35,418 nucleotides of DNA from Lentisphaerae bacterium RIFOXYA12_64_32 (GCA_001803235.1 MHBL01000054.1:1-35418); one strand, 5' to 3'; positions 16,252 through 23,654 are shown, counted from the first letter of the stretch. Program-made: numbers and translations. Notes: generated from the letters alone by a model not told the origin.

Positions 16252-16312
16252 GATTTGTCGGATCCGTCCGATCCGTCAGATCTGTCTGATCCGTCGGACC
16301 GTCGGACCGTCG
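16252..16312. repeat. Tandem repeat, 9-bp GATCCGTCN units
   Basis: Five 9-bp units (GATTTGTCG, GATCCGTCC, GATCCGTCA, GATCTGTCT, GATCCGTCG) are followed by two 8-bp GACCGTCG units. All reading frames across it give Asp/Ser/Thr/Pro-type low complexity; it is not part of a gene. Confidence 0.85.
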
Positions 16313-16344
16313 GGCCCCCGTCACCGGAAGGGAGACCCGTACCC

Positions 16345-16426
16345 TACTATTCCGGCGTCTTCGCCTGAGTCCCGCCGTTCAGGCGGAAGTGGGAGCGACG
16401 CTTCAGCGAGCGACGCACGGCGTTGC
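16345..16426. repeat. Interspersed repeat, family A, copy 2
   Basis: The unit reads CTACTATTCCGGCG, then a GCCGTTCAGGCGGAAGTGG block, then CGACGCTTCAGCGAGCG. The same unit is present in the glycyl radical enzyme insertion (about 2105-2200) and, inverted, at 27789-27865. Confidence 0.75.
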
Positions 16427-16460
16427 CCGCCGCACCCGTGTCGCCGCGCAGAAGAAAGCC

Positions 16461-16727
16461 GACCTGTGCGGGGAAATCTACAGAGAGAAAAGAATCTGCA
16501 ATGGGCGCCAGGATACGCCCGTTCGCGGTTGCACGTAGTGGCGGGCAGTGGCGCGGGACCTCCGGGACCGCGGCAGGGTGCTCGGGGCCGTCCCGGCCCG
16601 AGGCCCTCGGCCGGAGACCGGCCGGCACACCCCGCTTCGGCGCGGGACGCGCCGAGCCACCGCGATCAATCGCATCCCAGCCGGGGCACGCCATTTCTCC
16701 GCGAGGGCGAATCTACCCGCACAGGTC
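16461..16727. mobile_element. 267-bp MITE-like element with 12-bp terminal inverted repeats
   Basis: The ends are GACCTGTGCGGG (16461-16472) and its exact complement CCCGCACAGGTC (16716-16727). The first nine terminal bases equal those of the 12739-12942 element, suggesting mobilisation by the same trans-acting enzyme. The interior matches repeat family D at 5849-6073. No transposase is encoded. Confidence 0.7.
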
Positions 16728-16832
16728 GAAAAGAGCGCGCCGCCACCCGCCCATGTGTGTCTCTTGTCCGGCCGCCTACACACCGGTATTGTACTCCTCT
16801 GTGGCGGTCAAACGTGGGAAGCAGGTCACCCG

Positions 16833-17192
16833 ATGAATGCCAGTTGGAGAGGCGCACGGAAGTACGGGCTGATGCTGCTGGCTGTGCATTCTGTCATGGT
16901 GATGGCCCTCTGGTTTTGGGTGGTGGTCGTTTGTGGTGGGGGCGAACCAGGTGCAATGTGGGAGTACACCTTCGGCCTGCTGGACATGCCCGTCGCAAGG
17001 GCCTCTGAACAGGCAGCCAAGGCCTTCGGTTGGTGGGACCGGTTCAACCCGGAAACAGGACTGTATCCTCTCGTGTACCTCGGGTTGGGCGGGCTGTTCT
17101 GGCTGCTGGTCGGGATGGCCGTGGGACTGGTCGCCGGGGCAGGACGCTCTTCGGGGGAAAGCGCCCCACCTCCCTCCGGCGCTGAGAAGTGA
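16833..17192 (+). CDS. Small membrane protein of unknown function
   Basis: This 119-residue protein has two clear transmembrane segments (about residues 12-34 and 85-108) with a soluble stretch containing tryptophans and prolines between them. It resembles no family I recognise. The ATG follows GGGAAGCAGG. It is the first of a run of small plus-strand genes extending to 23438. Codon use is mixed, with frequent codons ending in A/T unlike the neighbouring waaA and priA, suggesting a different origin. Confidence 0.6.
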   Translation: MNASWRGARKYGLMLLAVHSVMVMALWFWVVVVCGGGEPGAMWEYTFGLLDMPVARASEQAAKAFGWWDRFNPETGLYPLVYLGLGGLFWLLVGMAVGLVAGAGRSSGESAPPPSGAEK

Positions 17193-17315
17193 CAGGGGTG
17201 GTGGGAGAAGCGGCCCAGCAACCGTCGGCGTTAACAAGTGACGGATGACAACTGGGGTTTCAAGTGACCCATTCTGGAGCAGGTAATCCCAAGTTACCCG
17301 AGCGGAACATGCACT

Positions 17316-17780
17316 ATGCAGAAAGATACCCCAAGCGAAAAGCCTGAACTGGACGATACCTGTGAAGCAGCCGTTGACCAGCTTCTCTACGCAAACCCTA
17401 TTTACGGCTGGGGCTGGGAGGGAAACGCCGAGCACCCCCGCCCTCCGCAACCTTTCCGATTTCGTCTGCTGAGTCTGTGGTGGGACAATGGCCGAAGGCG
17501 AGGAGGAATGGGACAGGTTCAGGAGAAAGGTCATCCATTCGACGGTTGGACGCTCCTTTTTTCAGCTCGTCATCTCGGAGTCTGGGACTTTTCGGCAAGG
17601 CTCGGTGACTATAATGTGATGGTGACAGCAGACCAGATAAGCGACGAAGAGACCGCCCGGAAGAAGCGCTGGTGGCCCGTTCGTCGTCAAAAGCGTGGCT
17701 CATGTCTCGGCTTCTGCGTCATTGGTCAGCCGGCTGGCTCCATGGTGATGGCGAGGCGGGGTTCTGGAGAGACCGGCTGA
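17316..17780 (+). CDS. Hypothetical protein, 154 residues
   Basis: No family is recognised. The N-terminal 45 residues are acidic; the middle (FDGWTLLFSARHLGVWDF) looks like a folded beta-rich segment; and the C-terminal third is basic, then Gly/Ser-rich. The frame is open throughout, but a 43-residue overlapping frame from 17489 shows comparable codon quality, so a frameshift or mis-called frame cannot be excluded. It ends 18 bp before the next gene. Confidence 0.45.
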   Translation: MQKDTPSEKPELDDTCEAAVDQLLYANPIYGWGWEGNAEHPRPPQPFRFRLLSLWWDNGRRRGGMGQVQEKGHPFDGWTLLFSARHLGVWDFSARLGDYNVMVTADQISDEETARKKRWWPVRRQKRGSCLGFCVIGQPAGSMVMARRGSGETG

Positions 17781-17798
17781 CGAAGAGAGAGGGTCACA

Positions 17799-18566
17799 AT
17801 GAGGCAGCGAACGGTCAGGGTGTACTACGCTCTTGCCGCAGTAGTGAGCGCCGTGTATGGGGTGTTCTCGTTGCGTTTCGGGCCTGAGTGGCTTGACGCC
17901 TACAACGACGTATTCCCTGGTGAACCCCTGCCAACGATTACGCTGCTCTGCTGTCGGTTCCCTGTCTGGCCTTGGGTCTTCGTCGTCCTGTTCGCCACGG
18001 GGGCTGTCTTCACGCACCTGCGCTGGAAGCAGGGAGAGTGGCAACTGAACACGTTTGTCTTCCTTGTTCTTCTGGAGCTTTCCCTTGCCCTGGCTTTGGT
18101 CGTCGGCTACGGCATCCCGCTCCTCAAACTTGGCGATACCTGTGCCGGAGGAAAGGCTGAGGCCCCGGCGTCCCATAACGTAGATATGCCGCACGTTGCG
18201 GGCGCAGGAAACATGAGCCGCGGCGACGACCGAGTGACGAAACCAAGACAGGATGCAAAGGGCCGCCAGGACCAACGGGGGTTCTGGCTTGGCATGACCA
18301 TGGACCAAGTGAAGAGCCAACTCAAGTCCAAGTACGAGGTCAAGGAGGCCGGAAGTGCCTACCCCCTTGGCCCTACGCCATGGGAACTCGACCATGACCC
18401 CTACTACTTGCTCGAAGTCCCGGCTGACGGCGTGGAGTTCGAGTTCAACCTGCGCAAGCGCCTTGTCTGCATGCGGGAGATACTGCCGCCGAAACCAAAG
18501 GCTGAAGGCGAGAAGGACGATTTCTACCTGCCTGGCGAGAACGCCGACGAGAAGGACAAGAAGTGA
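17799..18566 (+). CDS. Membrane protein with C-terminal soluble domain, unknown function
   Basis: The 255-residue product has three predicted membrane spans (about residues 7-26, 56-74 and 85-110). A polar linker of about 35 residues and a soluble domain follow. The soluble part (from FWLGMTMDQVKSQLKSKY, about residue 162) has the form of a short repeat that sets a conserved Gly-Met-Thr at the start of a helix, as in small periplasmic or outer-membrane assembly-type domains, but the similarity is only suggestive. The tail is rich in Lys, Glu and Asp. It is part of the small-gene array; function unknown. Confidence 0.65.
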   Translation: MRQRTVRVYYALAAVVSAVYGVFSLRFGPEWLDAYNDVFPGEPLPTITLLCCRFPVWPWVFVVLFATGAVFTHLRWKQGEWQLNTFVFLVLLELSLALALVVGYGIPLLKLGDTCAGGKAEAPASHNVDMPHVAGAGNMSRGDDRVTKPRQDAKGRQDQRGFWLGMTMDQVKSQLKSKYEVKEAGSAYPLGPTPWELDHDPYYLLEVPADGVEFEFNLRKRLVCMREILPPKPKAEGEKDDFYLPGENADEKDKK

Positions 18567-18611
18567 AGGACGTCGTGGGGTGGGAGGATGGGACACGACC
18601 GGCGGGGAACA

Positions 18612-18956
18612 ATGAAGACAAGCGATTTCTGTGCGAACCTGCAGGTGCTTCTGACTGGTGCCCTGGGCGAGGGGGTCACGTGTGGGTTCGTTCCAACCGC
18701 ACGAGGGGAGACGCACCTGTTCGTGAACTACGAATGCACAAGGAGTGATGCCGAAATCCTCGACCCCGACTTGGCTCTGACGAACATGCGAAGAAGGTCA
18801 CTCGACGCACTGAATCTCGTCCGGCAGGAGGGAATCCCTGAGACTCTGTCGGCAATCTGCACTACTGCGTACGAGGCGAAGCGAGTACCCCCAGCCATCC
18901 GGCTCCATCGTGCGGTTATCCGACCATCGGTCGTTCTTGACCGGTCACGTCAATAG
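18612..18956 (+). CDS. Hypothetical protein, 114 residues
   Basis: The ATG at 18612 is preceded by GGCGGGG. The protein is a compact, soluble alpha/beta-type sequence (VTCGFVPTARGETHLFVNYEC, then helices to about residue 85) with several cysteines. The last 20 residues (after VPP) are basic and less convincing. I recognise no family. It fits the size and orientation of the other array genes. Confidence 0.5.
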   Translation: MKTSDFCANLQVLLTGALGEGVTCGFVPTARGETHLFVNYECTRSDAEILDPDLALTNMRRRSLDALNLVRQEGIPETLSAICTTAYEAKRVPPAIRLHRAVIRPSVVLDRSRQ

Positions 18957-19070
18957 ATGGAGGCCAAGCGCTTTCCTGAGATTGCGGCGGGAGAGGACTC
19001 GCAAGAGAGCGCCCTGCAGATGGCCATCAGCAGACGACGCACAGAGCCGCCGACCAGCGCCGCCAAGTGA
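18957..19070 (+). CDS. Possible 37-residue small protein
   Basis: An ATG directly abuts the preceding stop codon and opens a 37-codon frame beginning MEAKRFPEIAAGEDSQES. The composition (acidic first half, basic second half) and the abutting start are compatible with translational coupling, but nothing else supports it. It may be a chance frame. Confidence 0.25.
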   Translation: MEAKRFPEIAAGEDSQESALQMAISRRRTEPPTSAAK

Positions 19071-19129
19071 CAAGCCGGTTGCCCGGAAGCGCCGCCGCAC
19101 GGCCCGACTGCGGGACTCCAGAGGTGTAC

Positions 19130-19450
19130 ATGCCAATCCCGAACACCGCAAGGGCCAGGGTAACCCCGAGACCGCCTGGGACATGGCACATGCCTTCTCG
19201 TCCCAGCAACAGAACGGCCCCCTTCGTCTATTGGGCCTATGTGCTTCTGCCTGACGAAAAGACACCTTCAGCCCGTCAGTGGACCCTGCTTCTCTTTTTC
19301 GACAAAGCCCCCGACGGCAAGAGCACAAGCTATGAGTGTGAGGTCGGGTGCGTTTCTTCCTCGGCCCCGCCCGCCCTGTTGTCGTCCGGGAACAGAATCA
19401 CCCTCTACGTCGGGGTACACGAAGAGGTCGGTGTACTGGAGGTCCTCTAG
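19130..19450 (+). CDS. Small beta-barrel-like protein, EF-Tu domain III-like pattern
   Basis: The ATG at 19130 has AGAGG 6 nt upstream. The first 30 residues are basic and probably disordered. From residue 32 on, the chain looks all-beta and ends with the pattern SAPPALLSSGNRITLYVGVHEE followed by GVLEVL. That is the spacing 'AP-xLL-xxG-xxFxLyeG-xxVaxGxV' seen in the last strands of EF-Tu domain III and its stand-alone relatives. The assignment is by pattern only. A second, clearer member is encoded at 21972. Role unknown. Confidence 0.55.
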   Translation: MPIPNTARARVTPRPPGTWHMPSRPSNRTAPFVYWAYVLLPDEKTPSARQWTLLLFFDKAPDGKSTSYECEVGCVSSSAPPALLSSGNRITLYVGVHEEVGVLEVL

Positions 19451-19640
19451 GCGGCGCTACGGCAAGGGACAGATGGTCGTCGGGCGGTTGACGGGCGGAA
19501 GGCGCTGCGTCTTGCCGTACACCGGGGCTCGGCGCATATTGTCAGAGTGAGAGCGGGGCCAATCGGGTTGACGGGCCGCAGGATGTTACCGGGATTTGTC
19601 CGAAGAGCGGATAAGTGGATGATAGCGTTGTTGGCGCAAA
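19451..19640. other. Gap within the small-gene array
   Basis: This 190-bp gap is the longest inside the array. It carries no supported gene and no attC-like imperfect palindrome. Two GTTGACGGG motifs (near 19488 and 19567) are the only recurring element. It could hold an internal promoter for the genes from 19641 on. Confidence 0.3.
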
Positions 19641-19979
19641 ATGAACCGGCAGTCGCTACTCGGAATAGTCCAAGGCCACGCAGGGCTCACGGTTGACCCG
19701 CAGGAGACTGCTGTCCATGTCAGGGTGGACCGAGACGACCTCTCTATCCTTTTCACGGTGCCGTACGATGTGCCTGAGATGTACTTTGAGGGCCAGCAAA
19801 AGTCGACCGGGAAGAAAATCGAGGATTGGCTAGACTACTACGGCGACGAGGCGGAAAGCGATTTCGAGGCCGACCTTCGGCGGTTTCTGAACGCACTTCA
19901 GGATTGCCCTCTCCGGGTTGGTGCCGACGGCAGACGGATTCAGTACTTTCGGGAGACTTGGCAGCATTTTTTCGGGTAA
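19641..19979 (+). CDS. Hypothetical protein, 112 residues
   Basis: The sequence is a well-formed soluble protein. A beta-rich first half (VHVRVDRDDLSILFTVP) is followed by an acidic helical region with the motif KKIEDWLDYYGDEAESDF and a closing Trp-containing segment (ETWQHFFG). The coding character is good in this frame. I do not recognise the family. Its size and single-domain form resemble proteins found in immunity-gene arrays, but that is only an analogy. It ends 14 bp before the next gene. Confidence 0.65.
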   Translation: MNRQSLLGIVQGHAGLTVDPQETAVHVRVDRDDLSILFTVPYDVPEMYFEGQQKSTGKKIEDWLDYYGDEAESDFEADLRRFLNALQDCPLRVGADGRRIQYFRETWQHFFG

Positions 19980-19993
19980 CACTGGCACAGACA

Positions 19994-20314
19994 ATGGCAG
20001 GGAAACCGAAAGACAAAAAGCGTTCCTTGGCGGCACACCGGCAGTTGGCCAGCAGCTACCGGACGGGGATATGGATAAATGGCGGGTTGGTGGTCTGTTC
20101 GGTCGCAGCCACGCTGGCAGCATTCTGCTTCGACTGGCATCACATCATCAAAGTCGCAGCGATATGCGGCATCCTGTCCGGTCTCATTGGGATGCTGAAG
20201 TATGCCGGAGAACTGCGAGAGAGGCTCAAGACCATCCGGAAAACCGAGGCAGAGATGGCCGGAGCAGAACAAACTGGCGGTACCGACCCTCGTACCTCGG
20301 GCGGCACACCATAG
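19994..20314 (+). CDS. Small two-span membrane protein, unknown function
   Basis: The product has 106 residues with a basic N-terminus (about 1-25). Two hydrophobic helices follow (about 28-48 and 52-70), and then a charged, coiled-coil-prone tail (ELRERLKTIRKTEAEMAGAE). No family is recognised. It starts 14 bp after the previous gene and ends 16 bp before the next, so it is very likely part of one transcript. Confidence 0.6.
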   Translation: MAGKPKDKKRSLAAHRQLASSYRTGIWINGGLVVCSVAATLAAFCFDWHHIIKVAAICGILSGLIGMLKYAGELRERLKTIRKTEAEMAGAEQTGGTDPRTSGGTP

Positions 20315-20330
20315 CGCTATCTTAACAGGA

Positions 20331-20801
20331 ATGAAGGCAATCCTCCTCACTGTTGTGTTTCTGGCGGGGTTCACGGCAGGCTGTTCGGGCCAGAAAGGAA
20401 AAGACGAACAAGCGGTCCGGGAACTGACGAGGACAGTCTTGCATCTGCTCCAGGCGAAGGACCTCGCTGGCGTCTGGGTTCTCTGCGCCCAGGGTAATGT
20501 CGAGGTCATCCAGGGCGACGGAAGAATCGTCGGGTTCACATTCAGGGCGGTTGGTTCTGAAGACGGGGGGTACAGATTCATCTACGATGAGATGTGCAGG
20601 CGGTTCTCTTTCGTGCCGAGGAAACGGATGTACCCCAGTAGGACCGAGAATCAGGGGCGTGTCATTTCCGCTGTGATATCCGAGCGGGATGGGGACAAGG
20701 CCAGCCTGGTCCTGTGCTTCCTCAAGGAGCCGGGTGGGTTCCGACTGCTGGGCATCTGCGAGAAGGATAACGCAGCAATCAACTGGTCACGCATAAGATG
20801 A
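20331..20801 (+). CDS. Putative lipoprotein, 156 residues
   Basis: A typical lipoprotein signal opens the protein: one Lys, a hydrophobic stretch (AILLTVVFLAGF) and a lipobox-like TAGC with Cys18 as the lipid-bearing residue. The mature part has a helical section (EQAVRELTRTVLHLLQ) then mainly beta strands, ending WSRIR. AGGA directly precedes the ATG. The family is unknown. It is preceded and followed by membrane-protein genes at short spacing. Confidence 0.65.
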   Translation: MKAILLTVVFLAGFTAGCSGQKGKDEQAVRELTRTVLHLLQAKDLAGVWVLCAQGNVEVIQGDGRIVGFTFRAVGSEDGGYRFIYDEMCRRFSFVPRKRMYPSRTENQGRVISAVISERDGDKASLVLCFLKEPGGFRLLGICEKDNAAINWSRIR

Positions 20802-20818
20802 CATTGTTCTGTCGATAG

Positions 20819-21241
20819 ATGATGAACCCCATCCCAAAGCAACTGACAGCCGCTCTTCTTGCCGGGTTCGTGTATTCTGTCGTTGCGTATCTTACGAGTG
20901 GAGTGGTCCCGAAGGAGTACCATGGTGCCGCACTGGTCTGTTGGGGAGTGCACCTCTGGACGGTCTGCCTTGCTCTGGCAGCGGCAAGGCGGCCTCCTCT
21001 CGTACAGGCGTACGTCGTGACGGGGCTTTCGTGGGGCTTTCTCATCGGACTTTCCATCGCCATCTCGGTCCAGAATTGGCGAGTATCCGTGAATTGGCCC
21101 ACCTTCCTCCCCGCACTGGTTGTGGTGCCTCTGGTCGCTTGGCTCACGGGTTTGCCTGTGTACGGTATCTCGACCCTCATCGAAAGAAGAAGGAAGACAC
21201 AGCAGGCCCCATGCAGCCAACCTCCGACCGTCGGCGGCTGA
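20819..21241 (+). CDS. Four-span membrane protein, unknown function
   Basis: The 140-residue protein is strongly hydrophobic, with spans at about residues 10-26, 35-55, 65-85 and 97-117 and a short basic, polar C-terminus. No family-defining motif is seen. It begins 17 bp after the lipoprotein gene. Confidence 0.65.
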   Translation: MMNPIPKQLTAALLAGFVYSVVAYLTSGVVPKEYHGAALVCWGVHLWTVCLALAAARRPPLVQAYVVTGLSWGFLIGLSIAISVQNWRVSVNWPTFLPALVVVPLVAWLTGLPVYGISTLIERRRKTQQAPCSQPPTVGG

Positions 21242-21253
21242 TGGGCGACGCTG

Positions 21254-21562
21254 ATGCAGACTCAGATGACAGACGCCGAACTGACGGTTTTCGAGGGGCT
21301 GTACATTCATCACTGGGAAGTGCCTTGCCTGCGGGTGCGACGCAGTCGGAGGTTCTTGGGACTCATCCCCGTTTACGACTCATTGTACGTTCGTTTCCCG
21401 AAAGGGTTTCATCTTCCCGAACTCACGCTAAGAGATGCAAGAAAGTTCCACATGAAGGTGACTGGCAGATTGGGGCCACGTGGTCAGTATGGACACATGG
21501 GGCATTGCTCCCATCAGTTGGATGTCCAGCAGGTCGTGGAATGTCGGGAGGTCACAGACTGA
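21254..21562 (+). CDS. Hypothetical beta-rich protein with GxYGHxG motif
   Basis: The product is up to 102 residues (a start at the second ATG, 21266, is also possible). It ends with VTGRLGPRGQYGHMGHCSHQLDVQQV, a motif pattern (V-x-G-x-L-x-x-x-G-x-YGH-x-G) that I recall from short uncharacterised proteins of planctomycete-type genomes. No function is attached to it. The N-terminal part has the WEVPCLRVRR segment. It sits between the membrane protein and the DUF2007 gene on the same strand. Confidence 0.6.
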   Translation: MQTQMTDAELTVFEGLYIHHWEVPCLRVRRSRRFLGLIPVYDSLYVRFPKGFHLPELTLRDARKFHMKVTGRLGPRGQYGHMGHCSHQLDVQQVVECREVTD

Positions 21563-21583
21563 TATGCAGGGGAGCTACCGGCC

Positions 21584-21910
21584 ATGAAATTCCTGTTTGC
21601 CGCATGCGCACCTGTCGACGAGGCCACTCTGCAATTGCTGAAGTCTGTGTTGGAGGAAGAGGACATCGCCTGCGTGGTTCGGAACGAGCACCTTCTTCTC
21701 GCCGGGGGTGAAGTTCCTGCGACCGGGTGTGTTCCGGAACTCTGGATAGTGGATGACGAAGACTACCTGAGAGCGAAAGAGATAATGGCTGACTGCAATG
21801 AATCGGGCACCGAGCCCCATGCGTCCTGGGTGTGTCCACGCTGTAAGGAGACCATCGAGGGCCAGTTCACTTCGTGCTGGAAGTGTGGAACCGAACTGGG
21901 GAAGGCATGA
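21584..21910 (+). CDS. DUF2007 domain fused to a C-terminal zinc ribbon
   Basis: Residues 1-70 match the DUF2007 pattern of putative signal-transducing proteins. It runs from a short strand, through a helix, to the diagnostic ELWIVDDEDYLRAKEIM. Residues 82-108 form a four-cysteine zinc ribbon (Cys84, Cys87, Cys98, Cys101: CPRC and CWKC). DUF2007 proteins are small and of unknown biochemical role; the ribbon suggests contact with protein or nucleic acid. The ATG has GGGGAG about 9 nt upstream. It is part of the small-gene array. Confidence 0.75.
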   Translation: MKFLFAACAPVDEATLQLLKSVLEEEDIACVVRNEHLLLAGGEVPATGCVPELWIVDDEDYLRAKEIMADCNESGTEPHASWVCPRCKETIEGQFTSCWKCGTELGKA

Positions 21911-21971
21911 CGAAGACGTTACTGCCGGACCTCGACCGGTTCCGGCGGGAGAGCGTAGGCGTCGATGCAAG

Positions 21972-22343
21972 ATGATGAAGAAGGACCTGATAGTCGCTGA
22001 CGTCGTGTTCGTTCCCCCTGAGATGGGCGGACGCTCCCAACCGCCGCAGTCTCTCGGCTCCCAGCACTACCGTCCCCATCTGCATCCGGAAGCGTTGTCG
22101 CCAGATGGATGGCACCCGGAAGCCGTGACAGGTGACAGCACGTACCTCGGGGTCTGCTTTGTCGACGGCCCGGAGGAGGTCGAGCACTCTGAACTGTACC
22201 GGGTGGAACTGCAACTGCTCTATGGTGTGGATTACAGCCCGCTCGTCAAGGGATGCACCTTCACAATTCGGGAGGGCGCACGTGCGGTTGGATTCGGTGT
22301 GGTCACGGAGGGACTGGAGAGTCCAGCCATTTTACGCTCTTGA
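21972..22343 (+). CDS. Stand-alone EF-Tu domain III-like protein
   Basis: This 123-residue protein resembles only the third (C-terminal) beta-barrel domain of elongation factor Tu, with no GTPase or domain II. The recognisable parts are VVFVPPEMGGR near the start, SQHYRPHLH (compare the GYRPQF region of EF-Tu) and GCTFTIREGARAVGFGVV, which tracks the FAIREGGRTVGAGVV end of EF-Tu. Domain III of EF-Tu binds aminoacyl-tRNA and EF-Ts and is a known target surface for some contact-dependent toxins. A decoy, immunity or regulatory role is possible, but it is inference. Two adjacent ATGs (21972, 21975) are possible starts. Confidence 0.7.
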   Translation: MMKKDLIVADVVFVPPEMGGRSQPPQSLGSQHYRPHLHPEALSPDGWHPEAVTGDSTYLGVCFVDGPEEVEHSELYRVELQLLYGVDYSPLVKGCTFTIREGARAVGFGVVTEGLESPAILRS

Positions 22344-22403
22344 CCGGGACTCCGCTGCCGCCACACCCGGATGGAGAGCACGGCGTAGACACAATCACGC
22401 ACC

Positions 22404-23438
22404 ATGAACGAACGCACACTCAAAGCAGGAACACAGATGTTCTTCGGCGCTCCCGCCAAGCCGATGCCGGAGATTATGGCCGACGCCATTTCACAGGTCG
22501 TGGGGCAAGTTCCTGGCATCGTCGAGGCGCACTTGCCCCAGTGCTTCATCGAGGGCGACAAGGAGGCACGGCAGGTTCTTGTCATCGGAGTTCAGAGGCG
22601 TAGCGAGATTCCACGCATTGCAGAAGACTTGATGGGCAAGCTCCAGCTTGTCTTCCCTCCCGGACAGTTCGTGGACATTCTGCCGTTTGAGTCGGACGCA
22701 GTGCCTTCCGGCGTTCGACAGGCAGGTTGTCAGATTTTTGGCAGCAAAGAAGAAGTCCCGGTGAAGGATATGGTGATGTCTGACAAGTGGGCTTCATCGG
22801 ATGGAGTACCGCCGCAGAGCCGCATAGTTGGTGCGGGGGACAGGATGAGTGCCCCTTTGCTGAAGTGCCCGAACTGCGACGCCAGTTTCGATGTGCCTAC
22901 GCTGTTCGACAACTGCACCGTGTGTGTCCCCGACGAGCGTGGCCTGGCCTTCGCCTGCCCCAATTGTCACGGTGGGTTCGTTGAGGTCCGGTTCGACAAG
23001 GACCAAATCCTCATTGGGGGGCCGGACGGTTTCCCCGAGCCCGGCTTTGTGGAGACCGGCAGGACACGAGCGGAGGGGCAAGGGATGCTTGCCTTCCTGC
23101 TGCTTGCTGCGGTTGTGGCGCTGGTGCGGGTCGTGGTGCCCTGTCCGCTTGAGGGGTACTGGCGGGGACGCCTGCTGGAGTCAATGGCGGAGGAACAGCC
23201 CTACCTTGAGTTCTCGGATGGCAAAATGCTCTATCACAGCGGGGAGCCCGCAGCGCCTCCCCAAGTCTGGGGCCACACGGAGAGGATTGGCCGGAATACA
23301 TACTCAGTCAGGGAGGCCGACGGCACACGGATAGGTGAACTTGAAGTGGGTTGGCTCTTTCTGCGAGTCGTTGACTCGGAGAACAGCAAAGACGGCGACG
23401 GCGTCCACAGGTTTCATCGTGTGCTTCGCGCCCCATGA
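22404..23438 (+). CDS. SseB C-terminal-like domain fused to zinc ribbon and membrane anchor
   Basis: The 344-residue protein has an unusual order. Residues about 5-112 match the SseB C-terminal domain (TLKAGTQMFFGAPAKP opening, FVDILPFES close). A linker follows, then a zinc-ribbon-like region with Cys155/Cys158 and Cys185/Cys188. A transmembrane helix runs from Met228 to about residue 246, and a soluble C-terminal domain of about 95 residues ends the chain. An in-frame ATG at 22845 with its own GGGGGACAGG purine stretch could start a separate protein, so this may be two genes joined by loss of a stop, or a genuine fusion. SseB relatives appear in immunity and secretion-related contexts, but the role here is unknown. 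Confidence 0.65.
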   Translation: MNERTLKAGTQMFFGAPAKPMPEIMADAISQVVGQVPGIVEAHLPQCFIEGDKEARQVLVIGVQRRSEIPRIAEDLMGKLQLVFPPGQFVDILPFESDAVPSGVRQAGCQIFGSKEEVPVKDMVMSDKWASSDGVPPQSRIVGAGDRMSAPLLKCPNCDASFDVPTLFDNCTVCVPDERGLAFACPNCHGGFVEVRFDKDQILIGGPDGFPEPGFVETGRTRAEGQGMLAFLLLAAVVALVRVVVPCPLEGYWRGRLLESMAEEQPYLEFSDGKMLYHSGEPAAPPQVWGHTERIGRNTYSVREADGTRIGELEVGWLFLRVVDSENSKDGDGVHRFHRVLRAP

Positions 23439-23522
23439 CCAGTCCATGCAGGGTCGGGACACCCATCTACGGACAGACCTCCCCCGCGTCTTCCCGGTCC
23501 GCCGCTCGGGGCGGACGGCGCG

Positions 23523-23571
23523 GGCATTGCGGAACGTGCTGCCCGGTTGCGGCAGCGCGTTCCGCAATGCC
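23523..23571. terminator. Strong hairpin at the end of the small-gene array
   Basis: The arms GGCATTGCGGAACG (23523-23536) and CGTTCCGCAATGCC (23558-23571) are exact complements, with an inner CTGCC/GGCAG stem. It lies 85 bp after the last array gene and could end its transcript; there is no T-tract. It may equally be another interspersed palindrome. Confidence 0.4.
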
Positions 23572-23654
23572 ATCGAGGGGGTCGAGGGGGAGTAGCTTAC
23601 GCCCCCTCGCCGGGGGACCGGGGGTGGACAACCCCCGGGGCTCGCCGCCCGCGT

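Larger units (their letters stand above)
15855..16832. repeat. 1-kb non-coding repeat region upstream of the small-gene array
   Basis: No gene is supported between priA and 16833. The region contains a perfect 21-bp stem (15964-15984 with 15992-16012), a smaller CCGCAGCCC/GGGCTGCGG stem just after it, the 9-bp tandem array at 16252-16312, the family A module at 16345-16426, and the TIR element at 16461-16727. It reads as a dumping ground for mobile-like repeats at the edge of the array that begins at 16833. Confidence 0.75.

Noticed and set aside
16833..23438. Integron gene-cassette array
   Set aside because: The genes are co-directional and heterogeneous, but most gaps are only 12-60 bp. 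No gap holds an attC-like imperfect palindrome with RYYYAAC/GTTRRRY ends, and no integrase is present.
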